64,000 nt of DNA from an uncultured Methanocorpusculum sp. (GCF_963667985.1 NZ_OY764081.1:1696987-1760986), one strand, 5' to 3'; counted from the first letter of the stretch, positions 1 to 9,912 are shown. Program-made: numbers and translations. The notes: generated from the sequence alone by a model not told the origin.

Positions 1-1082
1 TCCAGAGTGAGGGTGAACACCACATGGTCGCCCGCCATCGCAGCTTTTGCCCGTATGAGGTCGGCCACGATGACGCCGTTTTTCACTAACGGAGTCTCGC
101 TTTCTCCTTCACTGATCGAAAGCGAAAGTTCTTCGACCGTAAATTCTACGCCGGAATATCCTGCGGCACAGACGACTCTGCCCCAGTTCGGATCTTCACC
201 GTAGACGGCACTTTTCACGAGGGGGGAGGTGATGACCGCTTTTGCGATTTTTTCTGCGTCGCGTTCACGTTTGCAGCCGAGGACTTTTACCTCGAGCATC
301 TTTGTCGCTCCCTCTCCGTCTGCTGCGATCTGCTTTGCAAGGCTGATGCAGACCGTTTCGAGCGCATTGGAAAATTCGGATGCAGAAACCTGTCCAGCTT
401 CTCCGGTTGCGGTACAGAAGAGCGAGTCATTCGTACTCTCATCTCCGTCTACGACGACTCTGTTCAGACTCCGTTTTACTGCAGACTTCAGAGCGTCCTG
501 AAGCTGTTTTGCCGGGACCTTGGCATCGGTATAAACGAAAGAAAGCATCGTTCCCATGTTCGGGGCGATCATCCCGGAACCTTTACAGATGCCGGTGACG
601 GTAAATCCCTCGTGGCGCACGATTGCGTGCTTTTGCCGCGTGTCGGTTGTCATGATTGCCTTGGCCGCCGCAATTTCCGCTTCGGGTGAGTGTGCGAGCT
701 TTCCGGAAACGTCTCCGGCCTGTCTTCTGATCAGATCAAGATCGAGATAGCGGCCGATAACTCCGGTGCTGGCGACCCCGCACTCGAGTTCGCTGATTCC
801 AAGAACCTCAGCTCCGATCCCTGCCATCTTTTCAGCATCGGCAAGGCCCTGCTTTCCCGTGTATGCATTGGCACATCCGGAGTTCACGATGATTCCTGAC
901 AGTTTTCCGCGTTTGGTCCGCTCGGCCATCAGATTGACGACAGGGGCACGCACCTTGTTTTTGGTGAAGACTGCAGCTCCGGTTCCGGAGGCCTGGATGA
1001 GGGCAAGACCGTATTTGCCCTCTTTGATACCCCAGGCGTTGACTCCTTCAACACCGCAAATGCTTTGAAATTCCTGCGTCAT
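1..1082 (-). CDS. argJ: Bifunctional ornithine acetyltransferase/N-acetylglutamate synthase ArgJ (C-terminus outside window)
   Basis: ArgJ moves the acetyl group from N-acetylornithine to glutamate in the cyclic arginine pathway. I translated the minus strand from the ATG at 1082 and found no stop up to the window edge. The protein matures by self-cleavage before a threonine. The characteristic stretch [14 protein letters not shown] is present, with the nucleophilic Thr at about residue 178. The C-terminal part is cut off by the window edge. The start codon overlaps the argC stop as ATGA, so the two genes are translationally coupled in the order argC-argJ. Whether it also has N-acetylglutamate synthase activity cannot be read from the sequence. 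Confidence 0.93.
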   Translation of the reverse strand, partial: MTQEFQSICGVEGVNAWGIKEGKYGLALIQASGTGAAVFTKNKVRAPVVNLMAERTKRGKLSGIIVNSGCANAYTGKQGLADAEKMAGIGAEVLGISELECGVASTGVIGRYLDLDLIRRQAGDVSGKLAHSPEAEIAAAKAIMTTDTRQKHAIVRHEGFTVTGICKGSGMIAPNMGTMLSFVYTDAKVPAKQLQDALKSAVKRSLNRVVVDGDESTNDSLFCTATGEAGQVSASEFSNALETVCISLAKQIAADGEGATKMLEVKVLGCKRERDAEKIAKAVITSPLVKSAVYGEDPNWGRVVCAAGYSGVEFTVEELSLSISEGESETPLVKNGVIVADLIRAKAAMAGDHVVFTLTL

Positions 1083-2071
1083 GGGAACATCCCCGGCATT
1101 CTGAGACCTTCGGTTTCATCGAATCCGCACATGATGTTCATGTTTTGGACCGCCTGGCCTGCGGCTCCTTTCACAAGGTTGTCTATTGCCGATACGGCGA
1201 CGAGTCTTGTTCCGTCATTTTCCAGCTCGAAGTTAATGTCGCAGAAGTTGGAACCTCTGACCCCTCCGAGTTTTGCAGGCTGAAGTCGGACAAACGGTTC
1301 GTTTTTGTAGAAGTCCTGATAGAGTTTCTGTATCATTTCCAGCTCCATTGGTTCGTTGAAGAGAATATGCGCAGTTGTTATGATCCCCCGTATCGCCGGG
1401 AGGAGATGGGGGGTGAAGTAGACATTTGCTTTAGATCCGAGGAACGCTGCTTCCTGACGCATCTCCGGCAGATGCCTGTGGGCTGTTATTTTATAGGGAA
1501 GGATATTTTCAGCAACGTTGGGGAAGTGCGTGGTCTCCGAGATCGAGTCGCCGGCTCCGGAAACTCCGCTCTTTGAATCATAGATTATCGTGTGGGCGAG
1601 TTTTGCAACCGGGGCTGCCGCAAGGGTTGCCCCTGTCGGGAAACAACCCGGGTTTGCGACGAAGCTTGCGTTTATTACCTCTTTTCGGTGAAGCTCTGGG
1701 ATACCGTACGGCGCTTTGAAGTAATCTGAGTGTTTCACTCCGTAGGTTTTTTCATAGATCTCTCTTGGCAGACGGTAGTCTGCGGAGAAGTCGACGGTTT
1801 TGATGCCGCACTCTTTTAGTTTTCCGGCATACTGCATGGCAGCGGTATGGGGAACGGCGAGGAACGCAAAGTCTGCGTCGATGTTTTCAACCTCGGGATT
1901 TGTGTACTCAAGGTCGATGAGATTTTTCAGGTGGATGTGATCTTTGGTTACCGGGGTGCCTGCCAGCTTCCGTGACGTGGCACAGACTATGTCTGCTTCC
2001 TTATGCGTCAGCAGCAGTCTGATAAGGTCGCCCCCGGCATAACCTGATGCTCCGATAATCGCTATATCCAT
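1079..2071 (-). CDS. argC: N-acetyl-gamma-glutamyl-phosphate reductase ArgC
   Basis: ArgC reduces N-acetylglutamyl phosphate to the semialdehyde with NADPH, the third step of arginine synthesis. The N-terminus carries the dinucleotide-binding pattern GASGYAGG (residues 7-14). The catalytic cysteine lies in NPGCFPTGA at about residue 143. The length of 330 residues is slightly shorter than many bacterial forms. It is first in a coupled pair with argJ (ATGA overlap). The cytosolic function is secure from motifs and neighbour. Confidence 0.96.
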   Translation of the reverse strand: MDIAIIGASGYAGGDLIRLLLTHKEADIVCATSRKLAGTPVTKDHIHLKNLIDLEYTNPEVENIDADFAFLAVPHTAAMQYAGKLKECGIKTVDFSADYRLPREIYEKTYGVKHSDYFKAPYGIPELHRKEVINASFVANPGCFPTGATLAAAPVAKLAHTIIYDSKSGVSGAGDSISETTHFPNVAENILPYKITAHRHLPEMRQEAAFLGSKANVYFTPHLLPAIRGIITTAHILFNEPMELEMIQKLYQDFYKNEPFVRLQPAKLGGVRGSNFCDINFELENDGTRLVAVSAIDNLVKGAAGQAVQNMNIMCGFDETEGLRMPGMFP

Positions 2072-2106
2072 ACGTAAATTATTGGTTTACAACTAGTTTA
2101 AAGATG

Positions 2107-3036
2107 TTATTCCCCGGACTCTTCCGCCGGAGTTTTTGTCTCCCGGTTCATGAGTTTTTCTGCAAGATCAGCAAAGATGCCGACCCGTTCCAATGAGAGT
2201 ATCAGGTCCTCGGGAAGGGCGGATATTCCGAATATGGCCCCGGAAAATGCCCCGCATAAGAGTGATACGGTGTCGGCATTTCCGCCGCATGTGGAGGATA
2301 TCCCAAGGAGTTCACACGGAATATAATATCGTCTGCAGAAAAAGACCGTTAGGGGAAGCGTCTGGTAAATGGAGGTGGTGTTTCCAATAATACTCACGGC
2401 GTCCGCCGTAGGCATCCCTGTCTTTTCAATTCTCACGGCATTGGCGATCTTTCCTGCAAGTAAAGGATCCATATTTTCTGCCGCGGTCTGAAGTGCTGTG
2501 AATCCCGCTTCAACATCATGTGTCTCGAGAAGCGTGTTCAAAAGAAGAGCGAACCCGATCACGCCCGCATGTACTCCAGGATGTGTGTGGGTTACCGAAC
2601 AGGCGGTCAAAAGCTCCTTTGCCATCTCTTTCCGGTCTTTGAAAGCGAGGGCAAAAGGTATTGCGAGACTAATGCATCCGTTACTGTCGGAATAGAGTCC
2701 GGACCCGGTAAGATCGCCGGTCTTCTCCATTTTTTTGCATGCGGCAAATGTCGTTCCGTCAGGATATCTGAATTTCTGTAAGGTATAGGTCCTGAGAAGT
2801 TCTTTTGCATAATTGGAATTGTCCCAGGCACCTTCTGCAAGAATACGCGAGGATATAAGGATCAGCTGGCCGTCGTCGGTGTACTGACCCGGGAGGAGAT
2901 CATGATTGGGATGGCCTTTATATGCCCTGGCAAAGGAGGGTTCTGTTGAAAAACGTGCGGTGGTCGTCTCGCTCGGCATCCCGAGAGCGTCACCAAGGAT
3001 AGCTCCGACAAGACATCCTTTGTAGTTATTGAGCAT
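2107..3036 (-). CDS. ADP-ribosylglycohydrolase family protein
   Basis: This 309-residue protein belongs to the ADP-ribosylglycohydrolase (DraG/ARH) family, which removes ADP-ribose from proteins or small molecules with a binuclear Mg centre. Three family motifs are visible: GAILGDALGMPSE at the N-terminus (residues about 11-23), YTDDGQL at about residues 52-58 with the metal-binding Asp pair, and GGNADTVSLLCGA near the C-terminus, a variant of the usual GGDTDT. The N for D change in the last motif touches a metal-ligand region, so the substrate or activity may differ from DraG. No nitrogenase gene is in the window. It is transcribed away from nop5, with a 100 base gap. Confidence 0.85.
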   Translation of the reverse strand: MLNNYKGCLVGAILGDALGMPSETTTARFSTEPSFARAYKGHPNHDLLPGQYTDDGQLILISSRILAEGAWDNSNYAKELLRTYTLQKFRYPDGTTFAACKKMEKTGDLTGSGLYSDSNGCISLAIPFALAFKDRKEMAKELLTACSVTHTHPGVHAGVIGFALLLNTLLETHDVEAGFTALQTAAENMDPLLAGKIANAVRIEKTGMPTADAVSIIGNTTSIYQTLPLTVFFCRRYYIPCELLGISSTCGGNADTVSLLCGAFSGAIFGISALPEDLILSLERVGIFADLAEKLMNRETKTPAEESGE

Positions 3037-3104
3037 GATGTATTATTGATAGGGGTTTGTGTTAACTGTTATGGTTGGTTTCTGGATTCTCCCTCTTCAC
3101 GCTA

Positions 3105-3111
3105 TCTATAT
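3105..3111 (+). promoter_or_regulatory. TATA box for a probably leaderless nop5 mRNA
   Basis: The sequence tctatat is centred about 29 bases before the ATG at 3137, the spacing expected between an archaeal TATA box and the transcription start. No Shine-Dalgarno sequence precedes that ATG. Together these point to a leaderless nop5-flpA mRNA and decide the start codon. Confidence 0.5.
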
Positions 3112-3136
3112 CCCCAAAAAACTCCCACATTACTAT

Positions 3137-3970
3137 ATGCACTGGTATGGGGAAGCCGGAAATATGTCTACAGACACGGCGGAATGCGAAGAACGGGTAC
3201 TGAATACTGCCGTAATACCATCCGTTCTTTGTAACTGGGAAGACCTTCGGGATGCCGGCCTGATCTCTTCAAGAGATGAATACGTACGGACAGTCAGAGA
3301 AGTCACGTTCTCTCTCGCCGCAAAAGGCATCGCCGCGGATCTTGATAAAAAAGACGCTGCTCTTCTCCAGATGGTTCGGACCCTTGATGAAATGGATGAT
3401 GTGATCAACCTCTTAACGGAACGAGTGACCGACTGGCATGCGGCGACAACGCCCGGGACCTCTCATAAATATACCCGGTCCAACGGTCCCCGTCTCGTCC
3501 AGAAAATCGCAAAATCCGGGAGCCCTTCTTTAAAGCGTGTGGCCCGAGAAATTCTCTCGCTTTCCGGCGTCAGAACAGATCTCATGAAAGAGGTCTCCCG
3601 GGAAGCCGTGAACGTAATTCCGAACATGAGCGCTCTTGTTGGCGGTCTTGTTGCCGCCCGCCTGATTGCCCGGGCCGGCGGTCTTGACTCGGCAGCAAAA
3701 ATGCCCGGCTCATCCATTCAGGTGATCGGCGCCGAGTCAGCCCTCTTTTCCCATATCAGAACGGGCTCTTCCTCGCCGAAACATGGAATCATCTTCCAGC
3801 ACAGACGGGTCCACAACGCCAAAAAAGAGGTCCGCGGAAAAGTTGCCCGTCAGCTTGCGGCGAAACTCGCGATCGCCGCCCGTCTGGATCTGTACCGCGG
3901 TGAACTGGATCCGGAGTTTGTCGAGCAGGCGAATGCCAAAATCGACAGCATTTTCGGAGGGGAAACATGA
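3137..3970 (+). CDS. nop5: Nop5/Nop56-type C/D-box RNP protein
   Basis: Nop5 is the scaffold of archaeal C/D-box RNPs. It bridges the guide RNA-L7Ae complex and fibrillarin for 2'-O-methylation of rRNA and tRNA. I start it at MHWYGEAG (277 residues). The open frame extends 26 codons upstream, but that extension does not look conserved and would overlap the TATA box. The central and C-terminal part carries the Nop domain, including the signature run around NMSALVGGLVAARLIARAGG and GAESALFSHI. Its TGA overlaps the fibrillarin ATG (ATGA), matching the conserved archaeal nop5-fibrillarin pair. Confidence 0.92.
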   Translation: MHWYGEAGNMSTDTAECEERVLNTAVIPSVLCNWEDLRDAGLISSRDEYVRTVREVTFSLAAKGIAADLDKKDAALLQMVRTLDEMDDVINLLTERVTDWHAATTPGTSHKYTRSNGPRLVQKIAKSGSPSLKRVAREILSLSGVRTDLMKEVSREAVNVIPNMSALVGGLVAARLIARAGGLDSAAKMPGSSIQVIGAESALFSHIRTGSSSPKHGIIFQHRRVHNAKKEVRGKVARQLAAKLAIAARLDLYRGELDPEFVEQANAKIDSIFGGET

Positions 3971-4569
3971 TCGAAATAAAAGGCACGCTCGTCTCGGAAG
4001 GCCCCGGCGGAGTCTACAATGAACGAATGCTTGGAAACTTCCGGGTATGGGATCCGTATCGGAGCAAACTTGCCGCCCTCTGGTATCTTGATAAAAGTAC
4101 TTCCCTTGGGAAAGACGATATCGTCCTCTATCTTGGAGCCGCGAACGGAACGACCGTGTCCCATGTGGCCGACTACGTGGAATCGGTATACGCCGTAGAG
4201 TTTGCCCCCCGCCCGATGGAGGATCTTCTTGCGGTCGCCAAAAAACGCAAAAACATCATCCCCATCTATGCCGACGCGACACGTCCGGTCCGGTACGCCG
4301 CCCTTCTTGAACCGGCGGATATTCTCTATCAGGACGTTGCCCAGCTGGATCAGGCAGGGATTGCCGTCAAGCATCTGCCGTTTTTAAAATCCGGCGGTCG
4401 TCTCATTCTCATGCTGAAAACCCGGAGCGTGGATATCAGAAAATCGGCGGACGAGGTGTTTGCCGACACATGTGCCGAATTAACGGCCTGCGGGTATACT
4501 GTGGAAAAAAGTGTCTGGCTTGATCCGTACCACAAAGATCACGTGGCGATTGTCTGCAGAAAACGCTGA
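3967..4569 (+). CDS. flpA: Fibrillarin-like rRNA/tRNA 2'-O-methyltransferase
   Basis: Fibrillarin is the catalytic SAM-dependent 2'-O-methyltransferase of C/D-box RNPs. The 200-residue length is normal for archaeal FlpA, which lacks the eukaryotic RGG domain. The SAM site shows as VLYLGAANGTTVSHVAD (residues about 56-72), followed by YAVEFAPR. The gene is coupled to nop5 by an ATGA overlap, which fits the obligate protein-protein complex. Confidence 0.95.
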   Translation: MIEIKGTLVSEGPGGVYNERMLGNFRVWDPYRSKLAALWYLDKSTSLGKDDIVLYLGAANGTTVSHVADYVESVYAVEFAPRPMEDLLAVAKKRKNIIPIYADATRPVRYAALLEPADILYQDVAQLDQAGIAVKHLPFLKSGGRLILMLKTRSVDIRKSADEVFADTCAELTACGYTVEKSVWLDPYHKDHVAIVCRKR

Positions 4570-4903
4570 GTTTACGTGAGAGGAGGGGTGATTACGGATC
4601 GTGCGTAAACAATTCCCGGTCTCCTTTTTTGATTTTGAGGGAGATATGGGGTTGGATTTTTGATGTTTACGTGTTTACGCGATTTTTGGAAATGCAGAGT
4701 GTTTTGAGGTTCAGAAAGTCTGCCGGGCGTTTTCCTCTCTTACGTAAAGTTCTCTATTATTATATTTTTATTTTTATTATATTAGGTATTTTTTGAAAAA
4801 GAGGGAGATTCACAGGTTTTTAATATTTACGCGGTCTGCGTAAAATTCACGTAAAGTATGTGAAGTATGAGGATAACACCGCAGAAATCCCCTCAAAAAA
4901 TAC
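4570..4903. repeat. Non-coding stretch with eight TTTACG/CGTAAA repeats around an AT-rich tract
   Basis: This gap between convergent flpA and terC has no credible gene. The hexamer TTTACG or its complement starts at 4571, 4604, 4666, 4674, 4743, 4826, 4839 and 4850. Several copies pair as inverted repeats, the tightest being TTTACGC and GCGTAAA at 4826-4844 with a 5-base spacer. Positions 4740-4747 are the palindrome TTACGTAA. An almost pure A/T tract lies at 4752-4800. The density is far above chance for a 6-mer. It could be a cluster of protein-binding sites, an origin-like element, or a relic. Confidence 0.6.
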
Positions 4904-5875
4904 TTACTCTTTTCTCGGTGCAGGGCACTCTCCGTAATCATGTCTCTTAATTCTTCTAAGGGAAAGCCAGAAGAAGACCACGACAATGCTCACGGTAAGT
5001 GTGGGTGCGAGCCAGATAGGCAATTCCAGACCGAATCCCTCCGAGCACATGATGATACCCAGACAGAATATCGAGTACATCGCTCCGTTTTTGAGATAGG
5101 CATATTTTCGGATGCTGTCGACATTTCGAATCGTCAGTTCACGAACGACTAACGCCCCGAGACCGTTACCAATCAGAATCAGAGGGACCGACATCGTGAA
5201 GGCGAAGGCGCCGACAACACCGTCGATGGAAAATGTCGCGTCGATAACTTCGAGAAGCATCAGTTTGCTGATGTCGGATTTGTGCCCCGTTTCATTCACG
5301 TCAACCGTTTTCTTTTCGAGTTCCAGCGACTTTGCATCTGCAAAAAGTCGGAATCCCTGCATGATAAAGAAGATCGCAGATCCTGCAACTGCTGCCACGG
5401 CGAGGAACGGATTTATCTGAACGGTAAAGTTAACGATGGCGAGAAGAATAATCGCGGCGGCCGCATAGAACCAGGGGCCGGTTTTGGAGAAAGCGAGTTC
5501 TCCTGGAACAATGCAGTTTTTCTGCTCTGCCATGAACCAGTGCAGAAACAGAAAAATCATAAACACTCCTCCGGCGAGAAGGAGGAAGGGAGCGCTCTGT
5601 TCGATCGCGAGAGCCGCCGTCTCGTCGCCTGAAAATGTCGCGGTGAGCGCTCCGATCGGACCAAGCGAGGGGGCCGACGCCCATATAATGGCCCAGGGAA
5701 GAAGACCTCTGACCCCGAAAACTGCGATGATAAGACCCCAGGTAAGGAACCAGCGGCGGGCCCAGGCCTTCATCGTGGATAAAATATCTGCATTAATTAT
5801 GGCATTATCTATGCTGGCCACGGTCTCGAAGGCAACAAGACCAATGATGACGACTACAGCGTAGAGAATGTCCAT
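4904..5875 (-). CDS. TerC/DUF475-family integral membrane protein
   Basis: This 323-residue polytopic membrane protein resembles the DUF475 branch of the TerC family, often linked to metal-ion export or tellurite resistance. About nine hydrophobic segments are visible. Conserved acidic membrane motifs occur in FETVASIDNAIINAD near the N-terminus and LLEVIDATFSIDGVVGAFA in the second half, the duplicated pattern typical of TerC. I start at MDILYAVVV. The open frame runs 45 codons further upstream, but that part is polar, non-conserved and would cross a TATA-like sequence (gtttatatcc on the minus strand, about 30 bases before this ATG). The transported ion is unknown. Confidence 0.82.
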   Translation of the reverse strand: MDILYAVVVIIGLVAFETVASIDNAIINADILSTMKAWARRWFLTWGLIIAVFGVRGLLPWAIIWASAPSLGPIGALTATFSGDETAALAIEQSAPFLLLAGGVFMIFLFLHWFMAEQKNCIVPGELAFSKTGPWFYAAAAIILLAIVNFTVQINPFLAVAAVAGSAIFFIMQGFRLFADAKSLELEKKTVDVNETGHKSDISKLMLLEVIDATFSIDGVVGAFAFTMSVPLILIGNGLGALVVRELTIRNVDSIRKYAYLKNGAMYSIFCLGIIMCSEGFGLELPIWLAPTLTVSIVVVFFWLSLRRIKRHDYGECPAPRKE

Positions 5876-5904
5876 GGAAACTACACTGTAGTTTGACGTA
5901 TCGG

Positions 5905-5914
5905 GATATAAACA
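5905..5914. promoter_or_regulatory. TATA-like element between divergent terC-like gene and DUF2115 gene
   Basis: The sequence gatataaaca can act in both directions. On the minus strand it sits about 32 bases before the ATG at 5875, consistent with a leaderless terC-like mRNA. On the plus strand it lies about 65 bases before the DUF2115 start at 5977, leaving a short leader. Confidence 0.35.
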
Positions 5915-5976
5915 TGTGTTGTTTTCCAGAACACAGATATTATAGGATTTGGAGCCAATGGTATAATCATCAACCA

Positions 5977-6576
5977 ATGGACATCTTTTCGCGTTCTGAA
6001 GCCTCATCACGGAAATTTATCGACGAGACGGTCACGACTCTTCTTTCGGCAGATTCGAATCAGGCGGTAGCAGAAATTATCGGCAGGGCCTTGTCCTCCT
6101 ACACGGTTTTTGATCTGCAGTACATCGGCGGGCATCTGAAGCGTGAGGTCGACCGCCTTCCGGATCCGTACCGGAGATTGTACAAACCGTTCTGTATGGA
6201 TCTTTTTGATCAGTATCATGCATTCATGCAGGATTACCGACCCGGGATCGTTTGTCACGGCCCGCTTCCAGATCTCGATCTCTGGAAAAAATACTGGATC
6301 GATGTTCCCGACTACTGTTTTCAGGACCCCTCCCCCTCCGGGGATCCCAGACCGACCCAGAACCATCCCTTGTCAAAATTCTTCTATCGTCTGGTATTTG
6401 CCTACGTCATGTTCGTAAAAGGGGGCTGCGGTCACCCGGTCGGCATGCCGTTTCCGGGAGGTTTTCGCATCCGGCAGGTGGGTGATACTGTCTACTGTCC
6501 GATCCGAGATCGTGAAAAGGATCTTCCGCAGGCGTTATGCAATTATTGTCCGGCAAAACAGGATCCCGATTTCTGA
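5977..6576 (+). CDS. DUF2115 (UPF0305) methanogen-associated protein
   Basis: This 199-residue soluble protein matches what I recognise as DUF2115, found mainly in methanogens and of unknown function. The C-terminal half has a conserved Gly/Cys segment, GGCGHPVGMPFPGGF, followed by a second cysteine cluster, YCPIR and CNYCPAKQ. Four or five cysteines in that arrangement suggest metal or Fe-S binding, which is inference. I start at MDIFSRSE. The open frame has 28 further codons upstream, but they overlap the divergent promoter region. Confidence 0.75.
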   Translation: MDIFSRSEASSRKFIDETVTTLLSADSNQAVAEIIGRALSSYTVFDLQYIGGHLKREVDRLPDPYRRLYKPFCMDLFDQYHAFMQDYRPGIVCHGPLPDLDLWKKYWIDVPDYCFQDPSPSGDPRPTQNHPLSKFFYRLVFAYVMFVKGGCGHPVGMPFPGGFRIRQVGDTVYCPIRDREKDLPQALCNYCPAKQDPDF

Positions 6577-6634
6577 AAATCAAAGATATTAAGAGAAATT
6601 CTTTTTACTAGCAGAACCTAAATTCAAGATATTT

Positions 6635-7900
6635 ATGTTGGAAGAACTCATATCCACCATCGAATTTCAGATGAGTCTTCTGTTATTCGTTGCGTTGGGA
6701 GGTTATCTTCTCGCTACACGGATCCACCAGTCCGCGGTCATCGGCGAGATCCTGGTTGGTCTGATCGTTGGTCCAAGTGTATTGGGACTCATTACCTATA
6801 CCGATTTTGTCCAAAGTCTTGCCGGTCTCGGCGCAATTATTCTGCTGTTTGTGATCGGGTTTGAGTTTGAACTGCGTGATATCACCAACTGGAGATACAT
6901 GTTGATCGCCCTTATCGGCGTCATTGTCCCATGGGTTGGAGGTTACATCACTGCCGTCTTCTTCGGCATGGATTTCTACAGCGCGATCTTCATTGGGACG
7001 GTGATGACGGCTACCAGTATCGCGATCACGGCAAATGTTTTGCGGGAGATGGGCAAACTCCATCAGCCGTTTGCAAAGGCCATCATCGGCGTTGCGGTCA
7101 TTGATGATATCTTAAGTTTGATCGTACTTTCGATCTGTACCGATCTTGCCTCGACCGGCGAGCTTGTCCCTCTCGGGATCGGTCTGACGGTAATCAAAGC
7201 ATTCGGTTTCGTGATTATTGCAGCCGGCGTCGGAGTGAAAGTTATCCCGTATCTGATCACCAAGATGGATGGGACGAAGATCGCCCGGCAGTTCCCGGAA
7301 TTCGTGTTTATCTTTGCTATGATGATCGCATTCTTCTATGCAATGATGGCTGAAACAGTCGGAATTTCCGCTATCGTCGGGGCCTTCCTCGCCGGGGTCT
7401 GTGTGAACAGAGTCAGTCTGAAGCATAGTATGGATATCAAACTCGGCGCCGAGTATCTGTATATCATCTTCGTGGCGATATTTTTCGTCTCGCTTGGTAT
7501 CATCGCGGATCTGCGGTACCTCACACAGGATATGATTTTGTTTATCGCCATCCTGACGGTCGTCGCCGTCATCACGAAAGTTATCGGATGCGGCCTCCCG
7601 GCCAAACTGACAGGGATGAGTTGGCGGGACGCGGCAGTAGTCGGATTTGGTATGACCCCCCGCGGCGAGGTGGCGATGATCGTTGGTCTCATTGCGCTGA
7701 ATCATTTTGAAGAGATGGCGGCTGCGGCCGTTGATCCGGCAGAGGCTGCCTCTCTTCTCCAGTTAGGAAACGAGTTGTTCATCGCGATCGTGGTGGTGTC
7801 TCTTGTAACGACGATCATCGTGCCGCTGATATACAGAGGTTTCTTCTTTAAGGGGGAGAAAACCAAAGTTCTCACCTGTGAGCCGGAAACAAAGGCTTAA
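6635..7900 (+). CDS. CPA2-family Na+/H+ (or K+/H+) antiporter
   Basis: This is a 421-residue membrane transporter with about 12 hydrophobic segments, of the Kef/NapA type. Recognisable features are the N-terminal RIHQSAVIGEILVGLIVGP stretch, IGVAVIDDILSLIVLS with the paired Asp residues of electrogenic CPA2 antiporters (about residues 152-160), and MTPRGEVAMIVG near the C-terminus. There is no C-terminal TrkA-N domain. It probably exchanges Na+ for H+ and links to sodium bioenergetics. Its stop overlaps the convergent YgiQ gene stop at the palindrome TTAA. Confidence 0.88.
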   Translation: MLEELISTIEFQMSLLLFVALGGYLLATRIHQSAVIGEILVGLIVGPSVLGLITYTDFVQSLAGLGAIILLFVIGFEFELRDITNWRYMLIALIGVIVPWVGGYITAVFFGMDFYSAIFIGTVMTATSIAITANVLREMGKLHQPFAKAIIGVAVIDDILSLIVLSICTDLASTGELVPLGIGLTVIKAFGFVIIAAGVGVKVIPYLITKMDGTKIARQFPEFVFIFAMMIAFFYAMMAETVGISAIVGAFLAGVCVNRVSLKHSMDIKLGAEYLYIIFVAIFFVSLGIIADLRYLTQDMILFIAILTVVAVITKVIGCGLPAKLTGMSWRDAAVVGFGMTPRGEVAMIVGLIALNHFEEMAAAAVDPAEAASLLQLGNELFIAIVVVSLVTTIIVPLIYRGFFFKGEKTKVLTCEPETKA

Positions 7901-9735
7901 CGTCTTCTTTTTTTGAAACTGCCTGATTTTCTTACCGGGGGCAGACCTTTGTTTGGCACCAAATCGCCGATAAGGTCGGATCTTCCCGCTTTCAAAAGCC
8001 CGGAGACGACATAATCATACTGTTTTGGATCCTTCCACTGAAGGAGGGCCCTCTGGATCCGTTTTTCATCTCCGAGCGGCACGTGGACTTTTTTTCCGGT
8101 GAGGGGGTGAATCCCTGTGTAATACATCGCCGTTGAAAGCGTCATCGGGACCGGGGTAAAATCCTGGACCTGTTCGCTGTACATCCCTTTCTCTCTAAGA
8201 TAGAGGGCAAGGGTGACCATATCATCTATCCGGCATCCCGGATGGGACGACATAAGATACGGAACGAGGTACTGCCTCTTCGGTTTGTCCTTTTGCAGGA
8301 CATCGAATCTTTTGCAGAACGCATCGAAGACGGCTTTTCCGGGTTTATTCATCAGTTGGGTCACCCGGTCGCTGATATGTTCGGGCGCCACTTTCAGGTG
8401 GCCGGAGATGTGGCGTTCGGTGAGTTCTTTCAGGTATCGGTCACCTTCTTCAGTCTTAGGGATGAGGTCGTATCTGACCCCTGAGCTGATGAAAACATGC
8501 TTGACTTTTCGAATCGCCGAGACCTCTCTCAGAAGTGAGAGTTGTTCGGCTGTTCCGAGTTTCAGGGAAGGGCAGGTCGTACAGTTCTTGTCGGGGCACG
8601 GCCCGTTCTTCTCCCATTTTGCACAGCTGGAGGCATACATGTTTGCCGACGGCCCGCCAAGATCCGAGATGGTACCCCGGAACTCCGGCATTTTTGCGAT
8701 CCTCTCTGCTTCTCTTAAGATGGATGCTTCGCTTCGCGAGACGATCTCTTTTCCCTGATGGTGGGTGATGGCGCAAAATGAACAGGCGCCGAAACAGCCG
8801 CGGTGGGTGGTGATCGAAAACTGGATCGGGGTGAGAGCCGGGATCGGTTCTTTGTATGCCGGGTGCTGCTTTCGCGTATACGGCAGTTCGTAAATAATGT
8901 CAAGCTCTTCTGTTGTAAGCGGCCTTGCCGGAGGATTTTGAACGATAACCGTCTTCGGGTGGGGCTGGATCAGCGTATCTTTCGAGAGATACTGGATTTT
9001 AAAAGCCTCTGCATATTTTTCCTTGTTTACGACTTCCGGGTATGCAGGAAGGATCGTTCCAACTGGCGGATTTTCCCGGAATGCCGCAAGACTCATCGTG
9101 TAACAGGTACCTTTGATGTCGGTGAGATCTTTGATATTCTCGCCGGTTTTCAGGCGGGCGGCTATCTCGATCATCTGGAGTTCGCCCATTCCGTACACGA
9201 GAAGCGAGGCAGGAGCGTCCGCCAGGATCCCCTGCTTTACCGAGTCGCTCCAGTAATCATAATGAGCGAAGCGTCTGAGACTTGTTTCAATCCCGCCGAT
9301 GATGATCGGCGTGTCTTTGAACAGACGGTGCAGGATATTCGTGTAAACGAGGGTCGTTTTTTCCGGGCGGGTAACTTTTCCCCCGGGCGAGTAGGCATCG
9401 TCGTGCCGGTGCCTGAGTGCCGGCGTGTAGGCACTCACCATCGGATCGACGGCACCGGGAAGGACCGCGAAGAAGAGATTCGGTTTCCCGAATTTTGTAA
9501 AGTCCAAACTCTCCCGATCCTTCCAGTCGGGCTGGCTTATTACGGCAACGGTAAATCCGGCGTTGATCAGTGTCCGGCCAAGAAGGGCGGCGGCAAATGA
9601 CGGATGATCTACGTAGGCATCGGCCGATACGAGAATAATATCCGGTGTCGTTGTCCCTGTATTTTTCAGTTCGTCCGCTGTTATTGGGAGATAGCGCGGC
9701 TGGTCGGTTATTTTTCCGGGGGTGATTTGAGGCAT
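7897..9735 (-). CDS. YgiQ-family radical SAM protein (UPF0313)
   Basis: This 612-residue protein has the YgiQ architecture: an N-terminal domain related to B12-binding folds, then a radical SAM domain with the cluster motif CFGACSFC at about residue 318, and a C-terminal UPF0313 region. A second cysteine group, CAKWEKNGPCPDKNCTTCP, lies shortly after and probably binds an extra cluster or zinc. The reaction is unknown for the family. The C-terminus ends in a basic run (KKRRR). The gene is convergent with the antiporter and shares 4 bases with it. Confidence 0.9.
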   Translation of the reverse strand: MPQITPGKITDQPRYLPITADELKNTGTTTPDIILVSADAYVDHPSFAAALLGRTLINAGFTVAVISQPDWKDRESLDFTKFGKPNLFFAVLPGAVDPMVSAYTPALRHRHDDAYSPGGKVTRPEKTTLVYTNILHRLFKDTPIIIGGIETSLRRFAHYDYWSDSVKQGILADAPASLLVYGMGELQMIEIAARLKTGENIKDLTDIKGTCYTMSLAAFRENPPVGTILPAYPEVVNKEKYAEAFKIQYLSKDTLIQPHPKTVIVQNPPARPLTTEELDIIYELPYTRKQHPAYKEPIPALTPIQFSITTHRGCFGACSFCAITHHQGKEIVSRSEASILREAERIAKMPEFRGTISDLGGPSANMYASSCAKWEKNGPCPDKNCTTCPSLKLGTAEQLSLLREVSAIRKVKHVFISSGVRYDLIPKTEEGDRYLKELTERHISGHLKVAPEHISDRVTQLMNKPGKAVFDAFCKRFDVLQKDKPKRQYLVPYLMSSHPGCRIDDMVTLALYLREKGMYSEQVQDFTPVPMTLSTAMYYTGIHPLTGKKVHVPLGDEKRIQRALLQWKDPKQYDYVVSGLLKAGRSDLIGDLVPNKGLPPVRKSGSFKKRRR

Positions 9736-9912
9736 TCTTATCTATATCGTGGGTTTTTTACGGTGATTAACTTTCACGCAGAGTTCCATGTTCAGAATGT
9801 TTATATTGTTAAATGGATTATATACAGGTTAATGGAGTGTCGGATACACCGATTCTTCATGACACAGACAGCACAGATTTTCCCCAGATAAGACCACATA
9901 CACACCAGCAAA

